From Propionicimonas sp. (GTDB taxonomy: Bacteria > Actinomycetota > Actinomycetes > Propionibacteriales > Propionibacteriaceae): a DNA stretch of 64,000 nucleotides. The notes under the pieces were generated by a model. It was not told where the DNA came from, searched no databases, and was given only the letters and a program-made list of their open reading frames with translations. The stretch is from NCBI RefSeq assembly GCF_029975155.1, contig NZ_JARKPQ010000342.1, positions 24,103 to 88,102 on the forward strand, given 5' to 3'. Below are positions 1 through 7,222 of this stretch, piece after piece. Each line of letters opens with the position of its first letter. The stretch's first letter is position 1. The translations under genes were made by a program, and so were the position numbers.

Positions 1-1056
1 CCTGGTGAGCACGCCGTGCTTGGCGAACCGGTCGATCGCGGCCTGGCCGGCGACGAAGTTCTTGTCGTACTGGCGGAACGTCGGACTGACGCTGGCGATC
101 TTGTCGGAGTCGCCATGGTTCAGCTGGATGTGCGTGAGGTGCGGGAACCGGATCATGTGTGAATTCCGCACCGCGGTGTTGGCGTAGAAGACCGCCTTCA
201 GCGAGGGGCAGACGATCGGATCGAGATCCTCGAGGCTCACTCGCAGGATCACCGGGGCGGACGTCAGCTTCGTCACCTCGTCGAAGTTCGCGATCGTCCG
301 CACCAGTACGAAGTACGGCACCCCGATCCGGTCGAGGTAGGGCAGCCACATCGACGCCTGGTAGGCCGTCCCCGCCGGCGCCTGCCAGTGGAAGGCGAAC
401 AGCGGGCCCAGTTTCTTCAGGATCTTCGGCAGGTTCGCCTCGAACCGGTTTCGCATGAGCAGGTAGCGGACGGCCTGCACGGTGAGCAGCACGGCCAGCA
501 CGATGCCGACCAGCGCCGCGACCACCGCGGGCACCTGGGTGGCCTCGAGGAAGGCGGACATGACCACCAGCACCATGCCGAGCGTGTTCACCGCGAACAG
601 CCAGTTCGCCAGCCGCTGCGACGGCAGCGGCACCTCCCAGCCGGGCAGGTTGGCCGACTGCGGAAGGGCGAGGCGCACCGGACGGCGCATCGCGTACTCG
701 CCGATGATCATCAGGCAGATCAGCGCACCGGCAGCCACCGCCCACCAACTGGCGCCGTCACCGAGGTCGATCCCGAGCCCCGCGAGCACCACCAGGATGC
801 GGGACATGCTGAAGGTGCCCATCAGCTGGCTGGAGACGGCGCCCTGGCGCAGTTCGGGGACGACGGTGGTCGCCGTCAGCCCGAGCACCAGCAACGTCGC
901 GGCCACCACGAAGAGCCCGGAGACGATGTGCTCCGGCGCGACCAGCGTGCTGATCACCGCCGCGACGGCCAGCACGTCACAAAGAATGGAAAGACCGCCG
1001 ACGGCCCGAAAGGCATAGCGCAATGAGGACATTCCGGTGGTGAGGATTCGCGGCAT
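1..1056 (-). CDS. Poly(glycerol/ribitol-phosphate) transferase, CDP-glycerol glycerophosphotransferase family (partial)
   Basis: The frame is open to the left edge, so the C-terminus is missing and 352 codons are visible. The ATG at 1056 has AAAGG five bases upstream. The first ~170 residues contain several hydrophobic segments. A soluble domain follows with HWQAPAGTAYQASMWLPYL and then an HGDSDK motif near residue 313, followed by VAGQAAIDRF. The same motifs occur in the genes at 3667-5310 and 16841-18682, so the three are paralogues. The family transfers polyol-phosphate units from CDP-glycerol or CDP-ribitol onto teichoic-acid-like chains at the inner face of the membrane. The divergent CDP-ribitol synthase next door suggests ribitol phosphate as substrate; that is inference. 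Confidence 0.8.
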   Translation of the reverse strand, partial: MPRILTTGMSSLRYAFRAVGGLSILCDVLAVAAVISTLVAPEHIVSGLFVVAATLLVLGLTATTVVPELRQGAVSSQLMGTFSMSRILVVLAGLGIDLGDGASWWAVAAGALICLMIIGEYAMRRPVRLALPQSANLPGWEVPLPSQRLANWLFAVNTLGMVLVVMSAFLEATQVPAVVAALVGIVLAVLLTVQAVRYLLMRNRFEANLPKILKKLGPLFAFHWQAPAGTAYQASMWLPYLDRIGVPYFVLVRTIANFDEVTKLTSAPVILRVSLEDLDPIVCPSLKAVFYANTAVRNSHMIRFPHLTHIQLNHGDSDKIASVSPTFRQYDKNFVAGQAAIDRFAKHGVLTR

Positions 1057-1302
1057 CAGGGCCTTTCACAGGGGGCTGGCAGGCGGGAATAATCTACCAG
1101 ACCAATTTTGGCACCCCTGCTCGGGGCGAGGGTCGTGGCCGGCGGACGCCGTCGACTGCCGGCGTCCGCCGCAGTCAGCTTCGACCACCGTCCTGTGCGT
1201 TCACCCACCACGCGGCTGTGGGCTCCCTGTGGCCCTCGCGTCGCGGCGTTTCCGTGCACAATGCCCACGATATGGTGGGGAGCCGAAAGAAGGGACACCT
1301 CA

Positions 1303-2775
1303 ATGACGTCACCACGCACCATCGGAGTGATCCTCGCCGGTGGCACCGGATCGCGGGTCGGCCTGTCGATCCCCAAGCAGTTGCTGAAGATCGCGGGCAG
1401 GCCGGTCATCGAGCACACGCTGGCGATCTTCCAGGACGCGGACGTCATCGACGAGATCTTCATCATGATGCATCCCGACCACCTGGCCGCCGCGGAGACG
1501 ATCGCCGCGAAGTTCGGCAAGGTCAGCCGGGTGATCAGTGGTGGCGGAACGCGCAACGACACGTCCTTCGCCGCCGTCGCAGCCCTCGGCGAGGACGCCG
1601 ATCCCGACACCCGGCTGCTGTTCCACGACGCGGTCCGTCCCCTGCTGGACACCCGGATCATCAACGACCTGGTGGCGGCTCTCGACGACTACGACGCCGT
1701 CGACGTCGCGATCCCGTCCGCGGACACGATCATCGAGGTGAACCCGAACGACGAGATCGTCGACATCCCCGACCGCAGTCGGCTGCGCCGGGGCCAGACA
1801 CCGCAGGCCTTCCGCCTCGAGACCCTCCGCCGCGCCTACCTGATCGCCCGTCAGGACCCGAACTTCCTGCCCGCCGACGACTGCTCGGTCATCCTCAAGT
1901 ACCTCCCCGAGGTGCCCATCGCGGTGGTTCGCGGCGCCGACCACAACATGAAGATCACCGAGCCGATCGACGTGTTCATCGCGGACAAGCTGTTCCAGAT
2001 CGGCTCCACGGTCGCTCCGGCGCCGACCAGCGTGGACGAGTACCGCGCGAAGCTGGCGGGCAAGGTGATGGTGGTCCTCGGCGGCAGCTACGGGATCGGC
2101 GCCGACATCGTCGAGCTCGCGCGCGGCTTCGGCGCGGAGGTGCGTTCGTTCAGCCGCTCCCAGACCGGGACGGACGTGTCCCGCCCCGAGGACATCGAGA
2201 AGGCTCTCGCCGACGCCCACGCCGAACTCGGCCGGATCGACTACGTCGTGCTCACCGCCGGCATCCTCAACCGCGGCCGGCTGGCCGACGTGCCGATGGA
2301 CGAGATCCTCGAAGGCATCCGGGTGAACTACTTCGCCCCGGTGCTCACCGCCCGCTTCGCCCACGCGTACCTCAAGGAGACCCGGGGGCAGCTCGTGTTC
2401 TTCACGTCGAGTTCGTACACGCGGGGACGGGCCGACTACTCGGTGTACTCCTCGACCAAGGCCGCGGTGGTGAACCTCACCCAGGCCCTCGCCGACGAGT
2501 GGTCCGCGGAGGGCATCCAGGTGAACGTGATCAACCCGGAGCGCGCCGGCACGCCGATGCGCACCAAGGCCTTCGGGAAGGAGCCGGCGGGCTCGCTGCT
2601 CTCCTCGCGCGCGGTCGCCCTGACCACGATCGATGTGCTGCTGTCCTCGCTCACCGGCCACGTGATCGACGTGCGCCGCGAGGAGCCCGGACACGTCGGC
2701 ATGTCCCGCTCGGAACTCGAGGCCACCCGCATCGCCGAGGCGCTGGAAGAGGTCGGCACCGAAGCCGAGGTCTGA
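1303..2775 (+). CDS. Bifunctional CDP-ribitol synthase (cytidylyltransferase + SDR ribulose-5-phosphate reductase), Bcs1/Acs1 type
   Basis: The 490-residue protein has two domains. Residues ~1-230 are an IspD/TarI cytidylyltransferase (VILAGGTGSR, IPKQLL, HDAVRPLLD, GQTPQAF). Residues ~245-485 are a short-chain dehydrogenase with a GGSYGIG nucleotide loop, a YSVYSSTKAA active-site Tyr/Lys stretch and a serine triplet before it. This order matches Haemophilus Bcs1/Acs1, which reduces D-ribulose 5-phosphate to ribitol 5-phosphate and activates it as CDP-ribitol. The ATG at 1303 fits AGAAGGG eight bases upstream; an in-frame ATG at 1261 would add residues not expected for the family. It is divergent from the partial transferase at the left edge, and its product is a likely donor for the polymerases here. 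Confidence 0.85.
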   Translation: MTSPRTIGVILAGGTGSRVGLSIPKQLLKIAGRPVIEHTLAIFQDADVIDEIFIMMHPDHLAAAETIAAKFGKVSRVISGGGTRNDTSFAAVAALGEDADPDTRLLFHDAVRPLLDTRIINDLVAALDDYDAVDVAIPSADTIIEVNPNDEIVDIPDRSRLRRGQTPQAFRLETLRRAYLIARQDPNFLPADDCSVILKYLPEVPIAVVRGADHNMKITEPIDVFIADKLFQIGSTVAPAPTSVDEYRAKLAGKVMVVLGGSYGIGADIVELARGFGAEVRSFSRSQTGTDVSRPEDIEKALADAHAELGRIDYVVLTAGILNRGRLADVPMDEILEGIRVNYFAPVLTARFAHAYLKETRGQLVFFTSSSYTRGRADYSVYSSTKAAVVNLTQALADEWSAEGIQVNVINPERAGTPMRTKAFGKEPAGSLLSSRAVALTTIDVLLSSLTGHVIDVRREEPGHVGMSRSELEATRIAEALEEVGTEAEV

Positions 2776-2825
2776 CGGTTCTCGTCTCGGTCCAGCCTGG
2801 TCGTGGGCCGTCCCTCTCGTCGAGC

Positions 2826-2928
2826 GTGAACGGCCGGGGACAGGTCCCATTCCCGTTCACCTGAACGGAAACGGACCCGTCCCCTTTCTGTTCATGAACG
2901 GAAACGGACCCGTCCCCTTTCTGTTCAG
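2826..2928. repeat. GGGACAGGTCCC-type palindromic repeat, compound copy
   Basis: One half copy (GGGGACAGGTCCCATTCC then GTTCAC) is followed by two near-identical direct copies of GAACGGAAACGGACCCGTCC plus CCTTTCTGTTCA. It lies between the convergent CDP-ribitol synthase and the small anchored protein, 11 bases from the latter's stop. It probably serves as a terminator or REP element. Confidence 0.75.
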
Positions 2929-2939
2929 GGGCGATCGGC

Positions 2940-3494
2940 TCAGCCGCAGAGGGCCTGGGATTCGGACTGGATGGCCGCCATGGCGTCGTTCAGCTTGCTG
3001 AGGTTCTTCACCATCGTCTTGAGTTGGTCCAGGTCCTTGCCCGTGACGGCCTCCCGGCCCTGCTTGAGGTAGGCCAGGACCTTGGCGTAGTCGTCCTCCA
3101 GCGAGGCGGGCGCGAGTTTCGCCGCCGCCGAGTAGTTCTTGATCAGCTGGTCGAAGGTCTTCTTCAGCGCCGCGAAATCGACCGCGCCCTCGTTCTCGCC
3201 GGCGTCGATGCCACCTGCGGTGATCCGCGCGAACGCCTTGCAGTACGGCGACTGCTCCTTCGTCGCGCTCGCCGTCGGCGACGCCGAGGTGACGGTCGAC
3301 GTCGGGGTCAGGGTGGGCGCCGGAGCCGCAGTCGGGCTGGCGCTCGTCACGGGGGCCGTCGGCTGCTCGCCGGCCGTCGGTGCCGGACGGGTCAGCGCGA
3401 ACGCCACCCCACCGATGACAAGGGCCAGCGCCACCGCACCGGCGAGGACGATCCAGCGCCTCTTCGTGCTCGGACGCACCGGGCTCGCGGCCAT
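2940..3494 (-). CDS. Hypothetical membrane-anchored extracytoplasmic protein
   Basis: The 184-residue protein has an arginine/lysine-containing start, one hydrophobic segment (~residues 16-38), a Thr/Pro/Ala/Ser-rich linker (~39-80) and a helical, Lys-rich domain with two cysteines that could form a disulfide. The topology looks like an anchored or secreted domain on a flexible stalk. The ATG at 3494 has GGAGG seven bases upstream; an in-frame upstream extension has no good ribosome site. No enzymatic motif is seen and the function is unknown. Confidence 0.6.
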   Translation of the reverse strand: MAASPVRPSTKRRWIVLAGAVALALVIGGVAFALTRPAPTAGEQPTAPVTSASPTAAPAPTLTPTSTVTSASPTASATKEQSPYCKAFARITAGGIDAGENEGAVDFAALKKTFDQLIKNYSAAAKLAPASLEDDYAKVLAYLKQGREAVTGKDLDQLKTMVKNLSKLNDAMAAIQSESQALCG

Positions 3495-3646
3495 CGTCCC
3501 ACCTCCACTCTCTCGCTCCGCTCCCAAGAGTAGGTGGTCCCACCCGCCCGCGCGGCCCGTCCCCATTCACCACAGATCGCGGACGGGGCGGTGACCGGCC
3601 CGGCAGCAGCCTCGCCGGTAGGCTGCTCCGAGCGAGAGGAGGACCC

Positions 3647-3670
3647 GTGGCCGCTGGGGAACGCCGATGA
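3647..3670 (+). other. Possible 7-codon leader ORF overlapping the transferase start
   Basis: GTG at 3647 has AGGAGG four bases upstream and would encode a heptapeptide ending in TGA at 3668-3670. That stop overlaps the ATG of the downstream transferase as ATGA. This strong site would otherwise be unused, so translational coupling is possible. It may be chance. Confidence 0.25.
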
Positions 3671-5310
3671 GCCGGCTGGTCGACCGCTACCGGCGCGTGC
3701 TGGGTCACCTTCTGCCGCGGGCAGCGGTGTGGCTGCTCACTCTGGTCGCGACCGCGCTGCTGCTGCTCGGTCCTGCCGTGGCCGGCACCGTGGTGGCTGT
3801 CGTCGCTCTGGCAGCCACGGTCTGGTGGCGGCTCACCACCGTCGGCGCCGATCGGCACCTGGTCGCCCGGGCAGTGCTCGTCACCGTCGCAGCCGGCGTC
3901 GCCGCGCGCTCCGGCGGCTGGTCGTGGCCGCTGCTGTCCTGCCTCGCCGTCCTGCTGCTCGGGCTGATGGCCGAGCCCACCGTCGCACACGCCACGCGTC
4001 CGGCGCTGCGCGTCTCCGGCCTGCCGGGCTTCTCGCTGCCACTGCTCGCCCGCGTCCCCGAACCGCTGTTCCTGGGTGTGAGCGCGGGTGCGACCGTCCT
4101 CACCCTGGGCGCCGCGGACGCGGCGCTGCCCGTGACGCTCGCGGCAGCCGTGTCGTTGGCGCTGCTCGGCCTGGCGGTCGCGACCTACCAGCTCTTCCGA
4201 GAGCGGACGCACGCCACCGAGCGGGCGGTCCGCACGGCTCTCACCAGTCTCGGCCCTGCCTATTGCCTGTACTACAACGGGGTACCTCACGGCGCCTACC
4301 AGGTGCGGATGTGGCTGCCCTACCTGAAGCGCACCGGCCGGTCCGGCGTGCTGGTGATCCGGGACCCGCGATTCTTCGCCACCGCGGCGGCGCTGGGCGA
4401 GCTGCCGGTCGTCCTGGCGCGTTCGGTCGAGTCGCTGGAGTACGTGGCCGTGCCGAGCGTGGGCGCGTTCTTCTACGTGAACAACGACGCCAAGAACGCC
4501 AACGGCGTGCGCTTCGGCGGCATCACCCACGTCCACCTCGGCCACGGGGACAGCGACAAGCCGGCCAGCTACAGCGCGACCACGGCGATGTTCGACCAGA
4601 TCTTCGTCGCCGGCCAGGCCGGCGTGGACCGGTTCGCGCAGCACGGCGTGCTGGTGCCACGGGAGAAGTTCGTGCTCGTCGGCCGCCCGCAGGTCGAGCA
4701 CATCGAGGTGCGCCGGCCGGACGCACAGCTGCCCGAGCATCCCGTGGTGCTGTACGCCCCCACCTGGCGGGGCAGCATCGGCGACTCGCTCTTCGGGTCA
4801 CTGCGCCACGGCGAGCGGATCGTCGCCGCGCTGCTCGCTGCCGGGGCGACGGTCTGGTTCCGTCCGCACCCCTACTCGGCGCGGGACGCGGAGTCGCGCG
4901 TGCTGATCAGCCGGATCGACACGCTGCTCACCGACAGCGCCCCCGCGCACCGGCCGAGCACCGCCACTGCCGCCATGACGGTGTTCGAGTGCATGAACGG
5001 CTCCGATGTTCTGGTCACCGACGTGTCCAGCGTCGCGTCCGACTACCTGTACAGCAACAAGCCGTTCGCGATCACCGACACCGGCGTCGTCGCGGACCTC
5101 GTGGCCGAGTACCCGGTCGCGCGCGCCGCCGTCCTGCTGCCTGTGGCGGACGGCGACCTGACCGCTGCCGTCGCGGACCTGCTCGGCCCCGATTCCCGCC
5201 GGCAGGTCCGGGCCGAGACCCGCGGCTACTACCTCGGCGACTGGCCGCCCGGGGAGTACGCGGACGTGTTCGTCACCGCCGCCGCCCGCGCCATGACGCC
5301 CGCCTCCTGA
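3667..5310 (+). CDS. Poly(glycerol/ribitol-phosphate) transferase, CDP-glycerol glycerophosphotransferase family
   Basis: The 547-residue protein begins with several membrane segments (~residues 16-115 and ~135-172), unlike the soluble catalytic part alone of classical TagF/TagB. The transferase domain shows RMWLPYLKRTG, HGDSDK near 292, VAGQAGVDRF, VLYAPTWRG near 360, WFRPHP near 397 and VLVTDVSSVASDYL near 448, as expected for PF04464-type enzymes. It would extend or prime a polyol-phosphate polymer using CDP-glycerol or CDP-ribitol. The start codon overlaps the stop of a seven-codon ORF with a strong Shine-Dalgarno sequence. Acceptor and exact donor cannot be told from sequence. Confidence 0.85.
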   Translation: MSRLVDRYRRVLGHLLPRAAVWLLTLVATALLLLGPAVAGTVVAVVALAATVWWRLTTVGADRHLVARAVLVTVAAGVAARSGGWSWPLLSCLAVLLLGLMAEPTVAHATRPALRVSGLPGFSLPLLARVPEPLFLGVSAGATVLTLGAADAALPVTLAAAVSLALLGLAVATYQLFRERTHATERAVRTALTSLGPAYCLYYNGVPHGAYQVRMWLPYLKRTGRSGVLVIRDPRFFATAAALGELPVVLARSVESLEYVAVPSVGAFFYVNNDAKNANGVRFGGITHVHLGHGDSDKPASYSATTAMFDQIFVAGQAGVDRFAQHGVLVPREKFVLVGRPQVEHIEVRRPDAQLPEHPVVLYAPTWRGSIGDSLFGSLRHGERIVAALLAAGATVWFRPHPYSARDAESRVLISRIDTLLTDSAPAHRPSTATAAMTVFECMNGSDVLVTDVSSVASDYLYSNKPFAITDTGVVADLVAEYPVARAAVLLPVADGDLTAAVADLLGPDSRRQVRAETRGYYLGDWPPGEYADVFVTAAARAMTPAS

Positions 5311-5339
5311 CGCGCCAGTTCGACCCGCCGAGCACACCG

Positions 5340-5549
5340 GTGTCGCGATCCAGCCACTCTGGCCGTCCCGTAGATCACACCAGTCACGCTGCGAGCGCAG
5401 CGTGGCCGAATCGCGTCACCCGGCAGGCTGGCCCGCCCAATGCTTCGCCGTCCGCCCCTGCCGCCGGGGGTGTCGTGATCCGGCCACGGGAGGGCCCAGA
5501 TGTGACGGGAGAGGCAGGTGAGGGATGCAGAGTGGCCGAATCGCGTCAC
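5340..5549. repeat. Two inverted pairs of an 18-19 bp repeat
   Basis: GTGTCGCGATCCAGCCACT (5340-5358) and GTGTCGTGATCCGGCCAC (5470-5487) alternate with their reverse complement GTGGCCGAATCGCGTCAC (5402-5419 and 5532-5549). The result is two inverted pairs about 60 bases apart. They fill the ~300-base gap between the transferase and pyruvyl transferase genes, where no gene was seen. Confidence 0.7.
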
Positions 5550-5617
5550 GGCCGGCGCCCCGCGCGCCTTCGTGATGACGGGCCGGGTGGGCGTCCCGGG
5601 ATGAGAGGATGGCGGCC

Positions 5618-6934
5618 GTGAGCGATCAGCCGACCCGGACGTTTGTGCGCACCTGCCAGAAGCCGGACGCGAGCCTGCCAGCCCTGCAGTCGACCGACCT
5701 GATCGGCGGCAACCAGGGCAACCTGCTCTACCAGTTCTCCACGGTCCGCGCGCTGGCCGCAGACGATGTGGACCTCAGCACGATCTCCTATCGCCAGTTC
5801 GAGAAGGGCCCGGTCGAGGAGCGCGCGGAGTGGCTCAACTCGGAGTGCGACCACCTCGTGCTGCCGCTGTCGAGTTCGTTCCGGCTGCAGATGCTGAAGA
5901 ACCTCGGCCTCTGGGCCGACCTGCTGGAGCGGCTGACGATCCCGGTCACCGTCGTGGGCATCGGCGCCCAGTTGCGGCTGGCCGACGTCGAAGCCGAGAA
6001 CTACGTGCCGAGCCGCGTCACCGGGATCACCGCCTCCGCGGCGCAGATCGAGGAGCACGAGGCGGCGTCCCGGCGGTTCGTCGCAGCCGTGCTGGACCGC
6101 TCGACCTCGATCGGGGTGCGCGGCGAGGTCAGCAAGCGGTACCTGCAGCACCTCGGCTTCCCCGCCGACCGGATCGACGTGATCGGCTGTCCGTCCGTGT
6201 TCATGTGGGGCCCGGATTTCCGGATGCCCGAGCAGCCACCGCGGCTCACCGCCCGCAGCACCATGTCGCTGTCCTTCGACCACCGGATCAACGCCACCGC
6301 AGAGCTGCTGGATCGGACGGTGCGCGACTACCCCCGCTCGACCGTCTACATGCAGGAGCGGCTGGGCGCCCAGATGGTGATCACCGGCAAGGACACCCGC
6401 CCCGACTGGAACGGCGACCGGCGCTTCCCGGTGTACGTCGGGCATCCGCTCTTCCGGGACCACCGGCTGGAGTACTACCCCACGGCGTGGTCATGGATCC
6501 GGCACCTCAAGGGCATGGACTTCGCCTACGGTCCTCGCCTGCACGGCACGGTCGCCGCGACCCTCGCCGGCACGTCCGCGCACCTGCTGGTGCACGACTC
6601 CCGCACCCTGGAGATCGCGCAGCACCACCACCTGCCGCACACCCTGATCGAGCGGCTGGACGAGGTCGGCTCCGTCGACGATCTCGTCGCCCGCCAGGAC
6701 TACACGGCGTTCAACGCCGAGTATCCCGAGCTCTTCGCCCGCTTCACCGCCTTCCTCGGCCGCAACGGACTGCCCAACGCCTACGAAGGCGACCGGACGG
6801 CGCTGGCGGCCTTCGACGCATCGACCGAGCGCGCGGCCACGGCGAACGGCGTGGTCAGCAACACCCGGCCGCGGCTCACCCTGCGCCGGGTCCTCGGACG
6901 CGTCCGCCGTGCCGTTGGCCTGGGTCGTCGCTGA
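5618..6934 (+). CDS. Polysaccharide pyruvyl transferase family protein
   Basis: The 438-residue protein has the CsaB/PssM-like fold signature: an early GGNQGNLLYQ loop, VVGIGAQ, a GVRGEVSKRYL stretch and YGPRLHGTVAATLAGT near residue 300, where RLHG and the following small residues are typical of PF04230. These enzymes add ketal-linked pyruvate from phosphoenolpyruvate to sugars of wall or capsular polymers. The GTG at 5618 is preferred because GAGAGGA lies eight bases upstream; an ATG at 5609 sits directly on that site. The C-terminus ends in a basic Arg-rich tail. Its place beside the polymer transferases suggests it decorates the same polymer. Confidence 0.8.
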   Translation: MSDQPTRTFVRTCQKPDASLPALQSTDLIGGNQGNLLYQFSTVRALAADDVDLSTISYRQFEKGPVEERAEWLNSECDHLVLPLSSSFRLQMLKNLGLWADLLERLTIPVTVVGIGAQLRLADVEAENYVPSRVTGITASAAQIEEHEAASRRFVAAVLDRSTSIGVRGEVSKRYLQHLGFPADRIDVIGCPSVFMWGPDFRMPEQPPRLTARSTMSLSFDHRINATAELLDRTVRDYPRSTVYMQERLGAQMVITGKDTRPDWNGDRRFPVYVGHPLFRDHRLEYYPTAWSWIRHLKGMDFAYGPRLHGTVAATLAGTSAHLLVHDSRTLEIAQHHHLPHTLIERLDEVGSVDDLVARQDYTAFNAEYPELFARFTAFLGRNGLPNAYEGDRTALAAFDASTERAATANGVVSNTRPRLTLRRVLGRVRRAVGLGRR

Positions 6935-6946
6935 CACCCGCTTTTT

Positions 6947-7025
6947 CGTCATCCCGGGCTCGACCCGGGATCCCGCAACAGTCCTCGCATCGCCGGCGGG
7001 GATCCCGGCGTTCGCCGGGATGACG
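6947..7025. repeat. GTCATCCCGG-type REP palindrome
   Basis: An outer inverted repeat, CGTCATCCCGGGC at the left and CGCCGGGATGACG at the right, encloses two inner GGGATCCC-like arms. A second full copy is at 51884-51963. This copy lies 12 bases after the pyruvyl transferase stop and could terminate it. The remaining ~200 bases to the next gene show no feature. Confidence 0.8.
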
Positions 7026-7222
7026 AGAAAGCGGACCCACAGGAACGAGCGGGTGTCCCGAAGGGCAGCCCACCAGAACCACGACGGGCACGCACAGCAG
7101 GACCAGCAGAACCGCACAGAATACCGCTGCCGAACCCCTGCGTCGGAGGATCGACACGGCCGAAGTCGGCTCGCCGATGTACCATGTCGTCCATACCTGT
7201 TGCTGACCCGGGGGTTCTCGCC

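Noticed and set aside
1309..2850. Long reverse-strand open frame opposite the CDP-ribitol synthase gene
   Set aside because: Composition is typical of a shadow frame in high-G+C DNA (Arg/His/Val-rich) and the forward strand encodes two recognisable domains.
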